Made by a program: the position numbers and the translations under genes. The notes below the pieces were generated by a model. It ran no database searches and was not told the origin of the DNA. It was given only the letters and a program-made list of their open reading frames with translations. From an uncultured Collinsella sp. (GTDB lineage: Bacteria; Actinomycetota; Coriobacteriia; Coriobacteriales; Coriobacteriaceae): a DNA stretch of 42,768 nt. Location of the stretch: contig CABUDZ010000006.1 of NCBI GenBank assembly GCA_902490445.1, positions 1 to 42,768 of the forward strand, given 5' to 3'. Below, piece by piece: positions 22,166-31,900 of the stretch. Each line of letters starts with the position of its first letter. Position 1 is the first letter of the stretch.

Positions 22166-23371
22166 ATGAGCGGGCTGATTATCGATAGCGAAGCCTGTAT
22201 CGGCTGCGGTCGCTGCGTTCGCGCCTGCGCCTCGGGCGGCATTGTGGTGGAGGGTGAGCGCCCCAATCGCTGTGCCCGCGTAACCGACGGCTGTATCCTG
22301 TGCGGTGGGTGCGTCGACGCCTGCCCCGTCAACGCCATCTCGATTGAGCGCGACGAGGCCGCCGGCGCGGCAGACCTTGACGCATATCGAGACATCTGGA
22401 TCTTCGTGCAGACTGACGAGCACGATGCCGTTGCATCCGTGGCCTTCGAGCTCATGGGCAAGGGGCGCGAGCTTGCCGATGCCCGCGGCTGCCGTCTGGT
22501 GGCACTGGTCGGCATGAGCCCCGAGGGCTCACTCGGGGACCTGGAGCATCTGATTTGCGCCGGTGCGGACGAAGTTCTGGTCTGTCGTGACGAGCGCCTG
22601 CGTCAGAACGACGTGGAGGTCTACGCTCGCTTGATCTGCGATTTGGTAGCCGAGCGCAAACCCGAGGCCATCCTATACGGTGCGACCGCTTTTGGCCGCG
22701 AACTGGCACCCGGCGTTGCCGTGCGCTTGCAGACGGGCCTTACGGCTGACTGCACCGTACTTTCGATGGATACGGAGACGGGACTGCTGCAACAGACGCG
22801 TCCGGCGTTTGGCGGCAACCTGATGGCCACCATCGTCTGCCCCAATCATCGTCCCCAGATGGCAACGGTTCGTCCCGGCATCTTTAAGGCACCCGACTTT
22901 GACTACGGCCGTTCCGGTACGATTACCCAGGTATCGCTTGCGGAAGACGCCAAGGCCCGTGTCGAGATCTCGATTCCCGCCGAGGAGTGGGGACAGCAGG
23001 CCTCAATTGCCGATGCCGAGCGCCTGGTCGTGGTGGGTCGCGGCATTGGCTCCAAGAAAAACCTGCCGCTGATGCGAAAGCTCGCCGAGGCTCTGGGAGC
23101 CGAGCTTGGCTGCACGCGACCTGTCGTGGAGGCCGGCTGGTTGGAGTATCGCCATCAGATTGGCCAGACGGGCGTATCGGTTTCCCCTAAACTTCTCGTG
23201 AGTATCGGTGTTTCGGGCGCCATCCAGCATCTTGCCGGTATCGGTGGGGCGGAGTGCATTATCGCCATCAACGAGGACCCGGATGCCCCCATCTTTGGTG
23301 CTGCCCAGTACAAGGTTGTCGGCGATGCCGTCGAGGTCGTCGAGGAGCTGCTGGCCCAGCTTGAGCGCTAG
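22166..23371 (+). CDS. etfA: Electron-transfer flavoprotein alpha subunit with N-terminal ferredoxin domain (LctC-like)
   Basis: The 401-aa protein begins with two 4Fe-4S motifs: C11-x2-C14-x2-C17-x3-C21 (CIGCGRCVRAC), and C43-x2-C46-x2-C49-x3-C53 (CILCGGCVDAC) followed by Pro. The rest is EtfA: AYRDIWIFVQTDE, RPGIFKAPDFD, VVVGRGIGSKKN, RPVVEAGWLEYRHQIGQTG, SIGVSGAIQHLAGI and INEDPDAPIFGAAQYKVVGD, all FAD-binding signature segments of the C-terminal domain. A ferredoxin-fused EtfA is the hallmark of confurcating lactate dehydrogenase complexes such as LctC, in which reduced ferredoxin is a second electron donor. The 3' end overlaps the convergent HD-domain gene by 4 bp, with no terminator visible. 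Confidence 0.93.
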   Translation: MSGLIIDSEACIGCGRCVRACASGGIVVEGERPNRCARVTDGCILCGGCVDACPVNAISIERDEAAGAADLDAYRDIWIFVQTDEHDAVASVAFELMGKGRELADARGCRLVALVGMSPEGSLGDLEHLICAGADEVLVCRDERLRQNDVEVYARLICDLVAERKPEAILYGATAFGRELAPGVAVRLQTGLTADCTVLSMDTETGLLQQTRPAFGGNLMATIVCPNHRPQMATVRPGIFKAPDFDYGRSGTITQVSLAEDAKARVEISIPAEEWGQQASIADAERLVVVGRGIGSKKNLPLMRKLAEALGAELGCTRPVVEAGWLEYRHQIGQTGVSVSPKLLVSIGVSGAIQHLAGIGGAECIIAINEDPDAPIFGAAQYKVVGDAVEVVEELLAQLER

Positions 23372-24180
23372 GCGCGCGCCAGCCAGTCGCGCATCTCGCC
23401 CTTCAGGCGCTCCCAGGTCGCTTGCGTGGCGGGATCGGTAAAGGGGCACGTAATGCCAAAGGGCGCGTCGAGCAGGCGGTAGATATCACCCTGCTCGCGC
23501 GCCAGCGCGCGGCTTGCTGGATAGACGAGCTCAAACATAAAGCAGATGAGTCCCACCAGGTAGTCTGCGGGCTCGTCGCGTTCGTCGCGTGCAACGCAGC
23601 GGTGCTCGTCAAAGGCGGTAAGCGCCGGTGTCGAGAAGCGGCTGGCGAGAAACGTGTTCTCATCCACCTTGAGGATGGTGTCGACGGTGCTGTCGGCGAT
23701 GGTGCGCATAATGTCGATCTTGTCGCCATCGCGTACGATATCGCAGAAGCACCGTGTTCGCTCGTCGAGTTGTGCCGGCAGGCGAAAGTCACTGTGATAG
23801 GCGATGCTCGCGCGGATGAGCTCGTCGTGCTCTTCGGTCTCGATAAAATCTCGGATGTTTGTTGTGACAGGCGCGTCGTCGGGGTTCTCGCCAAAGAGGA
23901 CCCCGACGCCCAACGCCGCATGGCTCATGCTTTCGGCATCCTTAAACGTATCCCAGCGTCGCAGCTGCTCAAAGCGGCCCATATCGTGTAGCAGGCCGCA
24001 AAGCCATGCCAGGTCAATATCTTCTGACGACCAGCCCTGTTCGTGTGCCACGGCATCGCATGCCTCGGCAACGTGGTACGTATGCTCGATTTTGAGCGCG
24101 ATGCGTGGGTTAGTGGCGTCGTAGGCATCGGTGTAGCTTTTGAAGGCCGCGCGCGCCCGGTCTCGATCGATAGCTGTCAT
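23368..24180 (-). CDS. HD-domain phosphohydrolase-like protein
   Basis: The ATG at 24180 follows AGGAAG. The 270-aa protein contains the HD-type metal site: H33/H36 in IEHTYHVAEACDAV, the HD pair at 65-66 in CGLLHDMGRFEQLRRWDTF, His87 in ESMSHAALGVGVLF, and an Asp in DGDKIDIMRTIADST. HD proteins hydrolyse phosphate esters of nucleotides such as (p)ppGpp or dNTPs; the substrate here cannot be told from sequence. It is transcribed alone, convergent to etfA (4-bp overlap) and divergent from azlC. Confidence 0.85.
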   Translation of the reverse strand: MTAIDRDRARAAFKSYTDAYDATNPRIALKIEHTYHVAEACDAVAHEQGWSSEDIDLAWLCGLLHDMGRFEQLRRWDTFKDAESMSHAALGVGVLFGENPDDAPVTTNIRDFIETEEHDELIRASIAYHSDFRLPAQLDERTRCFCDIVRDGDKIDIMRTIADSTVDTILKVDENTFLASRFSTPALTAFDEHRCVARDERDEPADYLVGLICFMFELVYPASRALAREQGDIYRLLDAPFGITCPFTDPATQATWERLKGEMRDWLARA

Positions 24181-24306
24181 AATGACTTCCTAAAAAGTTG
24201 TGTCTTTCGATCCGGTGGCAATTGTAGGTGAACTCGGTTGCTGTCGGATGATGATTCTGCCGTATCGCTACATGCGGCTCGGAGACCTTGTCAGGATGAG
24301 AAGCGT

Positions 24307-24999
24307 ATGGTGCTCAAAATCGTTAGAACCGTCTGGCCGGTGATGCTTACCTATGTTGCAATAGGCGCGCCGTGCGGAATGATCATGGGGCAGACGGGAA
24401 TGGAACCCTGGATGGTCTTTGCCCTGAGCAGCACGTTTGTGACGGGCAGCGGCCAGTTTATGATCTGCAACCTGTGGCTGGCGGGCGTGCCTGCAGCATC
24501 GATCGTCGCGAGCGTTGCTGCCATCTCCTCGCGCTTTGCGCTTTACTCGGCATCGATCGCGCCGCATCTGACGGGTGCCTCGAAGCGTCAGACGCTGGCT
24601 GTTGCCGCGACACTTACCGAGGAGGCATATGGCATCTCGCTTGCCAAGTTGGTTGAAGGGGAGGATTGGGGCCCGCGCGAGTCCTTCGTGCTCAACGTGA
24701 TTCTCATCGCAACATGGGGCGTTTCGTGTACGATGGGCGCCATCGTAGGCGCCGTTGTCGATGTTCCCACCGCCATTGCAGCCTTTGTCTGCACCTCGCT
24801 CTTTATCTGCCTGCTCTTTTCGCAGCGGCTGTCGCGCGGCAACGTTGTCGCGGCGGTTTCGGGCGCGGTGTCCGTCGCCGTATGCAAGTTCTTGGGCCTC
24901 ACGAATATTGCCGTGCCGGCAAGCGTCGTGGCCGGCATTGCCATTGCGTTGGCGTGCGATGCTGTATTTGACGGAAGAGGTGCCCGCGATGCCCGTTAA
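24307..24999 (+). CDS. azlC: AzlC-family branched-chain amino-acid exporter subunit
   Basis: I start at ATG 24307 (230 aa), which gives the family-like beginning VLKIVRTVWPVMLTYVAIG. The frame is open upstream, but those residues look non-coding. Characteristic AzlC segments are APCGMIMGQTGMEPWMVF, SSTFVTGSGQFMICNLWLAG and SRFALYSASIAPHL, with several membrane helices. AzlC and AzlD together form a low-affinity exporter of branched-chain amino acids or their analogues. The stop overlaps azlD by 11 bp. A branched-chain amino-acid importer operon (liv) lies at the other end of the window, a plausible functional counterpart. Confidence 0.9.
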   Translation: MVLKIVRTVWPVMLTYVAIGAPCGMIMGQTGMEPWMVFALSSTFVTGSGQFMICNLWLAGVPAASIVASVAAISSRFALYSASIAPHLTGASKRQTLAVAATLTEEAYGISLAKLVEGEDWGPRESFVLNVILIATWGVSCTMGAIVGAVVDVPTAIAAFVCTSLFICLLFSQRLSRGNVVAAVSGAVSVAVCKFLGLTNIAVPASVVAGIAIALACDAVFDGRGARDAR

Positions 25000-25312
25000 C
25001 GAGTTCTTGGTTCTGTGGCTGTCGTCGTGGGCTGCTATCGCGTTCTTTCGCATCGCGCCGGCGCTCGCCTTGCGCGGGCGGACCCTGTCGCCCCGCATTA
25101 CCGAGGCCCTGGGCTATATCCCGCCCGCCGCCTTTGCCGCGCTGGTCGCCAACGACTTGGTGAGCCCCGGCGCGTTCGACGCGGGACTCTGGCCTGCCTT
25201 GGTTCCCTGGATTGCGGCCGCCGGCGTCGTGGTCGTGGCGGTCAAGACAAAATCGATGCTGTGGTGCTGCGTCTCGGGCATCGTACTCTATATTGTCTTG
25301 AGCCTTATATAG
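24989..25312 (+). CDS. azlD: AzlD-family small transporter subunit
   Basis: The 107-aa protein starts at ATG 24989, inside the end of azlC, after GAAGAGG. It has four hydrophobic segments (FLVLWLSSWAAIAFFRIAP, YIPPAAFAALVAND, WIAAAGVVVVAVKTKS and VSGIVLYIVLSLI). The pattern RITEALGYIPPAAFAALV is typical of AzlD. It is the partner of AzlC. Confidence 0.9.
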   Translation: MPVNEFLVLWLSSWAAIAFFRIAPALALRGRTLSPRITEALGYIPPAAFAALVANDLVSPGAFDAGLWPALVPWIAAAGVVVVAVKTKSMLWCCVSGIVLYIVLSLI

Positions 25313-25462
25313 GGGTGGCGTCGCGGGCGCCGAATCTCGTTCCATCCCAACTCGTCGGATTTTTCACCGAGCTGGTCTATTTCTTCTGGTACCATGGTCA
25401 AACTTTACTGTAGCAAAGCGTGACGTGGGCTTTTGTACCCCGTCAGCGGAAATGGGGGTTTC

Positions 25463-26485
25463 ATGGCACAGGAAGCGACCGCCAACGAGCAAAAGAAATT
25501 CAAGGTCCCGCGCATCCCGGGCGACATCATGATCTATCCGATGATCGTCGGTCTTTTGCTCAACACCTTCTGCCCGCAGGTTTTTGAGATCGGCGGCTTC
25601 TTTACGGCTGCCTGCCGCGGTGGCTCCAATACCATCGTCGCCGCGATCCTGCTGTTTGTGGGCGCCGGCATCAGCTTTAAGTCCACGCCGGGTGCCATCA
25701 AGACCGGTATCGTCGTGCTGATCCCCAAGCTGGTCGTCGCAGCGGCTCTCGGCCTGGGCGTGGCATATTTCTTTAACGACAACTTCCTGGGTCTGAGCTC
25801 CGTGTCTATCATCGGCGGCATCACGTTTTGCAACATGGCGCTCTATACGGGCATCATGGGCGAGTTCGGCGATGAGTCCGAGCAGGGCGCCGTCGGTATC
25901 CTGTTCTTTACGGCTGGCCCCGCCGTCACGATGATCATCCTCGGTGTTTCCGGCCTCGCCAACATTCCCATTGGCACCATTATCGGCTCCATCTTGCCAC
26001 TCGTTATCGGCATGGTTCTGGGCAACCTGTTCCCGTTTATCAAGAACCTGCTGGTTCCCGGTGCCAATCCCGCGATTGCCGTCATCGGATTTCAGCTCGG
26101 TGCGTCCATGAGCCTGTCGAGCTTTATCACCGGCGGTATTTCCGGCATCTTGCTGGGCCTTGTCACGCTGTTCGTCGTCGGTCCCATCACCTTTGCGTTC
26201 GAGCGTCTGTGCGGCGGCAATGGCAAGGCCGCTGTGGCTTGCTCCACCATTGCCGGCACGGCTATGACCACGCCGGTTGCTCTTGCTGAGGTCGCGCCGC
26301 GCTATGCCGAGCTTGCGCCCACCGCGTATGCGCAGATCGCCACCGCCGTCATCATCACGGCAATCATGGCTCCGATTCTGACCGGCTGGGTCGACAAGAA
26401 GTTCTGCCAGGGCAAGGAGGACCTGTCGCCCGCCGGTGTCGAGGCCATCGAGGAGGCTGTCGCAACCGATATCAACGGTGAGTAA
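25463..26485 (+). CDS. kdgT: 2-keto-3-deoxygluconate permease (KdgT)
   Basis: I start at ATG 25463 (340 aa), with GGGGG upstream; an ATG 30 bases earlier in phase lacks a ribosome site. The protein shows about ten membrane helices and KdgT signatures: IPGDIMIYPMIVGLLLNTF, FFTAACRGGSNTIVAAILLF, GAGISFKSTPGAIKTGIVVL and CSTIAGTAMTTPVALAEV. KdgT imports 2-keto-3-deoxygluconate, a pectin and glucuronate breakdown product, by proton symport. No KDG kinase or aldolase lies nearby, so the use of the sugar acid relies on genes elsewhere. A strong hairpin (26531-26574) follows. Confidence 0.92.
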   Translation: MAQEATANEQKKFKVPRIPGDIMIYPMIVGLLLNTFCPQVFEIGGFFTAACRGGSNTIVAAILLFVGAGISFKSTPGAIKTGIVVLIPKLVVAAALGLGVAYFFNDNFLGLSSVSIIGGITFCNMALYTGIMGEFGDESEQGAVGILFFTAGPAVTMIILGVSGLANIPIGTIIGSILPLVIGMVLGNLFPFIKNLLVPGANPAIAVIGFQLGASMSLSSFITGGISGILLGLVTLFVVGPITFAFERLCGGNGKAAVACSTIAGTAMTTPVALAEVAPRYAELAPTAYAQIATAVIITAIMAPILTGWVDKKFCQGKEDLSPAGVEAIEEAVATDINGE

Positions 26486-26530
26486 CGGCCGTTACCGATA
26501 ATTGATTCCGGCGTGCAATTCGCGCCGTTT

Positions 26531-26574
26531 GAGCGCCCGAACGAAAGCTGTCTTGCAGCAACGTTCGGGCGCTC
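26531..26574 (+). terminator. Perfect 13-bp hairpin after kdgT
   Basis: GAGCGCCCGAACG (26531-26543) pairs perfectly with CGTTCGGGCGCTC (26562-26574). It lacks a clean T-run. A second small hairpin (ACCCCT 26591-26596 with AGGGGT 26603-26608) follows before the GGDEF gene. Together they probably terminate kdgT transcription; an alternating leader structure for the GGDEF gene is possible. Confidence 0.55.
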
Positions 26575-26671
26575 TGCTATTATTCCCCTTACCCCTGCGG
26601 GTAGGGGTGTTTGTTGCCCAGACCCGAATCGGGCGATTCTGACCACTTGGATATTGAAGGGATGGCGTCTA

Positions 26672-27814
26672 GTGGTTAAGGCACTCAAGATTGAGATATT
26701 CCTGCTCTGCATGATTGTTCTTATCGGGCTTGCCGTGCGAAGTCGTCGCTCCCTGTTCTCGAGCACCCAGCAGCTCTTGTTTAGCATGCTGGGCTACACC
26801 TCTGCCGCGTACATATTATTCGATATGATCTGGACGCTTTCGGACGGTGCGGATGGCATGTTGGGCATTGCTGCCAACTGGATTTCCAACGCGGTTTCGT
26901 TTTCGCTCTTTGCCATCGCGTGCCTCATTTGGTTTATCTATTCCGAGACGGTGCAGGGCTCTCGCCTTTTGACCGCGCGCTCTAGAGTGGCTCTTGTAAC
27001 GTTGCCTACGGCTCTGGTGGTCGTGCTGGCGTTTACCAGTTACTGGACGCACGCCTTGTTCTACATCGATGCTCAGGGTGTGTACCGCCGTGGCGTCGCC
27101 TATATGATTCAGCCTATCGTGAGCTACTGCTACGTCATATATACGTCCTTGCACGCTTTTGCGCATTCCCTACGGGTTGAAAGCCTGCAAAAGAAGGCCA
27201 TTTATCGTACTCTGGCATTCTTCGCTATTCCCGCTCTGGTGGGTGGCACCTTTCAGGTCGCGTTCTCGGTGCCCGGCCTTTGCGTCGGCATTATGATTAG
27301 CATGTTGCTGCTCTACATCGTCTACCAGGAGCAGCTCATCTCGACCGACCCGTTGACCGGCCTCAACAATCGCAACCGTTTTGAGAGCTATATGCTGTCG
27401 CTCTTCTCAAATGTGGATCATACGGACGATGTGTATCTGCTTATGATGGACGCTGATGGCTTTAAGCAGATTAACGATCGCTATGGACATGTGGAGGGCG
27501 ACCATGCCCTTCAGGTTATCTCCGCCGCACTCAAAGATGTCTGCTCGGCGTCTGGTGGCTTTATCGCACGCTATGGCGGCGATGAGTTCGTAGTGCTCCA
27601 AAAGGCGACAGCGGAGCAGGATATCATACATCTGTGCGAGGCGATCAACGACGAGCTCGCGCGTGCCGAGGTGCCGTATCTGTTGCGGATGTCTATCGGC
27701 TACGCACGGATGGGTGATGGTGTTGATACCTGGCAAGACTTGCTTCGCGCTGCCGATACGGAGCTGTACCGCGTAAAGCATGAGAAGAAGAAAGCTGGCG
27801 TCCAGATACGCTAG
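26672..27814 (+). CDS. Membrane diguanylate cyclase (GGDEF)
   Basis: I choose GTG 26672 (380 aa), preceded by AAGGGATGG; the frame is open upstream, but those residues look non-coding. The N-terminal half (about 1-215) has seven hydrophobic segments, e.g. IEIFLLCMIVLIGLAV and ISMLLLYIVYQEQL, then a GGDEF domain. It carries TDPLTGLNNRNRFESY, LMMDADGFKQINDRYGHVEG and an intact catalytic IARYGGDEFVVLQ. Such enzymes make cyclic di-GMP from GTP. The RxxD allosteric inhibitory site expected five residues before GGDEF is absent (ASGG is found), so feedback inhibition is probably lost. No c-di-GMP riboswitch is evident upstream. Confidence 0.9.
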   Translation: MVKALKIEIFLLCMIVLIGLAVRSRRSLFSSTQQLLFSMLGYTSAAYILFDMIWTLSDGADGMLGIAANWISNAVSFSLFAIACLIWFIYSETVQGSRLLTARSRVALVTLPTALVVVLAFTSYWTHALFYIDAQGVYRRGVAYMIQPIVSYCYVIYTSLHAFAHSLRVESLQKKAIYRTLAFFAIPALVGGTFQVAFSVPGLCVGIMISMLLLYIVYQEQLISTDPLTGLNNRNRFESYMLSLFSNVDHTDDVYLLMMDADGFKQINDRYGHVEGDHALQVISAALKDVCSASGGFIARYGGDEFVVLQKATAEQDIIHLCEAINDELARAEVPYLLRMSIGYARMGDGVDTWQDLLRAADTELYRVKHEKKKAGVQIR

Positions 27815-27824
27815 AAATAGGGGC

Positions 27825-27838
27825 GCACGCTTGCGTGC
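27825..27838. terminator. Small hairpin between convergent GGDEF and EamA genes
   Basis: GCACGC (27825-27830) pairs with GCGTGC (27833-27838) across two bases. It is the only dyad seen in this 101-base gap; it may weakly terminate either gene. Confidence 0.3.
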
Positions 27839-27915
27839 ATGGTGGCCCTCGGCTCTCCGATGTACTCCATTAAACTAAAGTATGTGAATCCCCTCTGCTA
27901 AATAAGGGCAGTTCG

Positions 27916-28851
27916 CTAGGCCTTTTTAGGCCTGTTGACGATGATGATGCCGCCGCAGACCAACAGCAGGGCAACTATAACGGTAACGGGGCTCGTGCCG
28001 GCGCCCTCGCCGAGCAGCAGCGCACTCAGCAGCACACCAAAGACGGGGTTCATAAACCCAAAGACCGAGACGCGGCTGACGGGGTTGACGACAAGCAGGC
28101 GCGACCATAGCGAGTACGCGACGGCGGAGATGAGTGCCATATAGATAATGAGCGCGATGGCGGGGATGATCGCGGTGGGGGAGAGCGCGCCGCCCATCAA
28201 AAAGCCGATGGCGGTGAGGACCAGGCCGCCGACCAAGAACTGCCACCCGGCAAGCAAGACGCCGTCATGCTTGCGCGAGAAGATGCCAATGAGGCAGGTC
28301 GACAGGGCGCCTGCAACAGTGGAAGCCAAGATAAAGCCCTCGCCGTTGAGCGTAAAGCCAAAGGTGCCATCCGCGCCCGAGAGGTTGACGAGCGCCACAC
28401 CGGCAAAGCCCAACACGCAGCCAAGCACCTTGGCCGTGTTGAGCTTCTCGGTGTGAAATGCCAAGGCGGCAAAGAGGATTGCGAGGAAGTTGGCGCTGGC
28501 CTCAATGATGGAGCTCGACATGGCGCTGGCGCGCGAGAGTCCCAGGTAGAAAAAGAAGTACTGCCCGATAGTCTGGAAGAGTGACAAGACAAAGATGGGC
28601 TTGATATCGCGTGCCTGTGGTATGAGGGGGCGGCGTTGGGCCGCGCTCATCCCAACGATAACCAGGGCGCCGGCAAGCGTAAAGCGTAAACCTGCAAAGA
28701 GCAGCTGCGAAGTGCTATCGTGCGCCGGGATACCAAAGAGTGCGTAGCCGATCTTGATGCAGGGAAAGGCCGATCCCCAGAGTGCACAGCAAACAAGACA
28801 ACCCAGGATGAGTCCGGGCAGGGTGGCGAGATACGGCTTGCGGCTTTCCAT
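27916..28851 (-). CDS. EamA/DMT-family transporter
   Basis: ATG 28851 is chosen for its AGGAAGG ribosome site; the product is 311 aa. Two EamA repeats of five helices each are visible. The first has GCLVCCALWGSAFPCIKIGY and LRFTLAGALVIVGM, and ends around ANFLAILFAALAFH. The second has LNGEGFILASTVAGALSTCL and SRLLVVNPVSRVSVFGFMNP, ending LLVCGGIIIVNRPKK. DMT transporters export metabolites and amino acids; the substrate cannot be told. It lies just downstream of the purL terminator, so it has its own promoter in a short gap of about 25 bp or uses readthrough. Confidence 0.9.
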   Translation of the reverse strand: MESRKPYLATLPGLILGCLVCCALWGSAFPCIKIGYALFGIPAHDSTSQLLFAGLRFTLAGALVIVGMSAAQRRPLIPQARDIKPIFVLSLFQTIGQYFFFYLGLSRASAMSSSIIEASANFLAILFAALAFHTEKLNTAKVLGCVLGFAGVALVNLSGADGTFGFTLNGEGFILASTVAGALSTCLIGIFSRKHDGVLLAGWQFLVGGLVLTAIGFLMGGALSPTAIIPAIALIIYMALISAVAYSLWSRLLVVNPVSRVSVFGFMNPVFGVLLSALLLGEGAGTSPVTVIVALLLVCGGIIIVNRPKKA

Positions 28852-28876
28852 GATGTCCTTCCTACATGCGCGAAGC

Positions 28877-28913
28877 AAAAAAGAACCCGCCACCGGATGT
28901 GTCGGTGGCGGGT
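28877..28913 (-). terminator. Strong rho-independent terminator of purL
   Basis: On the minus strand, ACCCGCCACCG (complement of 28903-28913) pairs with CGGTGGCGGGT (complement of 28885-28895), an 11-bp perfect stem with a 7-base loop. It is followed after TTC by TTTTTT (28877-28882 complement). This is textbook placement, 38 bp past the purL stop. Confidence 0.9.
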
Positions 28914-28950
28914 GTTGTTACCCGAGGGGATTGTACCTGATGGGAAAGGT

Positions 28951-31900
28951 TTAGGCGAAGTAGGCTACGCCGCTCTCAAAGATCGGCATGAACTTATCGC
29001 CGGGGACATGCTCGGGCACGTTGCGGTACAGGTTGTCGCCGCGACGCTCGGCATGGCCCATCTTGCCCAGGACGCGGCCGTCGGGGCTCGTGATGCCCTC
29101 GATGGCGAGTGCGGAGCCGTTGGGGTTGACGGAAAGGTCCATGCTGGGCTTGCCGTCCTCGCCCACGTACTGCGTGGCGACCTGGCCGTTGGCGATCAGC
29201 TGGGCGAGCACCTCGTCGTTGGCGACAAAGCGGCCCTCGCCGTGGCTGATGGCGACGGTGTAGGGGTCGTCCAGGCTGCACTGCGACAGCCACGGGGACA
29301 GGTTGGACGAGATACGGGTGCGCACCAGGCGGCTCTGATGGCGACCGATGGTGTTGAACGTCAGCGTGGGTGCATCCGGCGTGGCATCGACGATGTCACC
29401 GTAGGGCACCAGACCGAGCTTGACCAGGGCCTGGAAGCCGTTGCAGATGCCCAGCATCAGGCCATCGCGGGCCTTGAGCAGGTCGCGGACCGCCTCGGTG
29501 ACCTCGGGAGCGCGGAAGAACGCCGTGATGAACTTGGCGGAGCCATCGGGCTCGTCGCCGCCCGAGAAGCCGCCGGGGATCATGACGATCTGGCTTGCAC
29601 GGATGCGGCGGGCGAGCTCGTGGGTGCTCTCGGCGACGGCCTCGGGCGTGAGGTTGTTGATCACAAAGGTGTCGGCCTCGGCGCCGGCTGCGCGGAAGGC
29701 ACGGGCGCTATCGTACTCGCAGTTGTTGCCGGGGAACACGGGGATGATCACGTGCGGGCGGGCGATCTTGGCGCCGCCGTACACGTGGATATCCTTGGCA
29801 CGGAAGTCGATGGTCTCGACCTCGGGGGTCTCGCCGGCGCTGCGGTAGGCGAAGACGCCCTCGATGCCGCTCTCCCAGGCCTCCTGGAGCTCGGCGAGCT
29901 CGATGACCTCGGAGCCGGTGTCGATGACATAGCCCTCGACGGTGGTACCCAGGGGCTCGACGACAACGCCGTCGGCGACCTCGGGCAGCTCGGCGTCATC
30001 GGCGAGCTCGACGATAAAGCTGCCGTAGAGCGGGGTGAAGAAGCTCTCCACGTCCACATCCTCGGCAAGCTCGATACCGATCTGGTTGCCGACGCACATC
30101 TTAAAGAGGCTCTCGGCGCCGCAGCCGTAGCCGGGCGTGGAGATGGCCAGGGCGTTGCCGGTAGCAGTGAGCGCCTCGACGGCGTCAAACGCGGCGAGCA
30201 GCTGCTGGGCGTCGGGACGGTAGTCCTCGCCGTAGGTGGCGGGGGCGATGCGGACGACGCGGTGCGTCAGACCCTTGAACTCAGGGGAGACAGCGCGCGC
30301 CGCGCGGCCCACGGCCACAGCGAAGCTGATCAGGGTCGGCGGAACGTTGAGCTCGCCGGCCTCGTCCTCAAACGAACCGCTCATGGAGTCCTTGCCGCCG
30401 ATGGCGCCGGCGCCCAGGTCGACTTGGGCCATGAGGGCACCAAGGACGGCAGCCGTGGGCTTGCCCCAGCGCTCGGCCTCGGTGCGCAGGCGCTCGAAGT
30501 ACTCCTGGAAGGAGAGGTAGGCGCGCTTGTGCTCAAAGCCGGCGGCCACGAGCTTGGCGATGGACTCGACCACAGACAGGTAGGCGCCAGCAAACTGGTC
30601 GGCCTCCATCAGGTAGGGGTTGAAGCCCCATGCCATGGCGCTTGCCGTGGTGGTCTCGCCGTCCACGGGGAACTTGGCGACCATGGCAGAGCTCGGGGTG
30701 AGTTGCGTCTTGCCACCAAAGGGCATGAGCACGGTTGCGGCACCGATGGTGGAGTCGAAGCGCTCGGAAAGGCCCTTGTTGGAGGCAACGTTGAGGTCGG
30801 TGACAAGCGAGGTCATGCGCTCGGCAAGCGTGGTGCCGGCCCAGCTGGGCTGCCACACGCTGCGGGCGCACACGTGGGCGACCTGGTGCTTGGGCGCGCC
30901 GTTAGAGTTGAGGAACTCGCGGGATAGGTCGACGATGGCGACGCCGTTCCAGGCCATGCGCATGCGCGGCTCGGCGGTAACCTCGGCGATAACGGTCGCC
31001 TCGAGGTTCTCCTCGGCGGCGTAGCCCATGAACTCCTCGACGTCACCGTCGGCGACGGCGCAGGCCATGCGCTCCTGGGACTCGGAGATGGCGAGCTCGG
31101 TGCCGTCCAGGCCGTCGTACTTCTTGGTCACGGTGTCCAGGTCGACATACAGGCCGTCGGCAAGCTCACCTACGGCGACCGAGACGCCGCCGGCGCCAAA
31201 GTCGTTGCAGCGCTTGATCAGACGGCAGGCGTCGCCGCGGCGGAACAGACGCTGCAGCTTGCGCTCGACTGGGGCGTTGCCCTTCTGGACCTCGGCGCCC
31301 GAGGTCTCGATGGACTCGGTGTTCTGGGTCTTGGAGGAGCCGGTGGCGCCACCGATGCCGTCGCGGCCGGTGCGGCCGCCCAGCAGGATGATCTTGTCGG
31401 TGGGGGCGGGGCACTCGCGACGCACGTGGTTTGCCGGGGTAGCGCCCACGACGGCGCCGACCTCCATGCGCTTGGCCACGTAACCGGGGTGATAGAGTTC
31501 GTTGACCTGACCGGTGGCAAGGCCGATCTGGTTACCGTAGCTGGAGTAGCCGGCGGCAGCAGTGGTCACGAGCTTACGCTGCGGCAGCTTGCCCTCGAGC
31601 GTCTCGGAAACCGGGACGGTGGGGTCGCCGGCGCCGGTGACGCGCATGGCCTGGTATACATAGCTGCGGCCCGAGAGCGGGTCACGGATGGCGCCGCCCA
31701 CGCAGGTGGCGGCACCGCCGAAGGGCTCGATCTCGGTCGGGTGGTTGTGGGTCTCGTTCTTAAAGAGGAACAGCCAGTCCTGGTCCTCGCCATCGACATC
31801 GACCTTTACCTTGACGGTGCAGGCGTTGATCTCCTCGGACTCGTCGACATCGGTCATGACGCCGGTCTTCTTAAGGTATTTGGCGCCGATGGTGCCCATG

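Noticed and set aside
26486..26671. c-di-GMP riboswitch in the leader of the diguanylate cyclase gene
   Set aside because: Only two simple hairpins are present; the conserved GEMM sequence blocks are not seen.
28720..30927. A 735-codon open frame on the plus strand opposite purL
   Set aside because: It is antisense to an unmistakable PurL, has no ribosome site or recognisable domain, and reads as an Asp/Gly/Leu/Val-rich shadow of high-GC codon bias.
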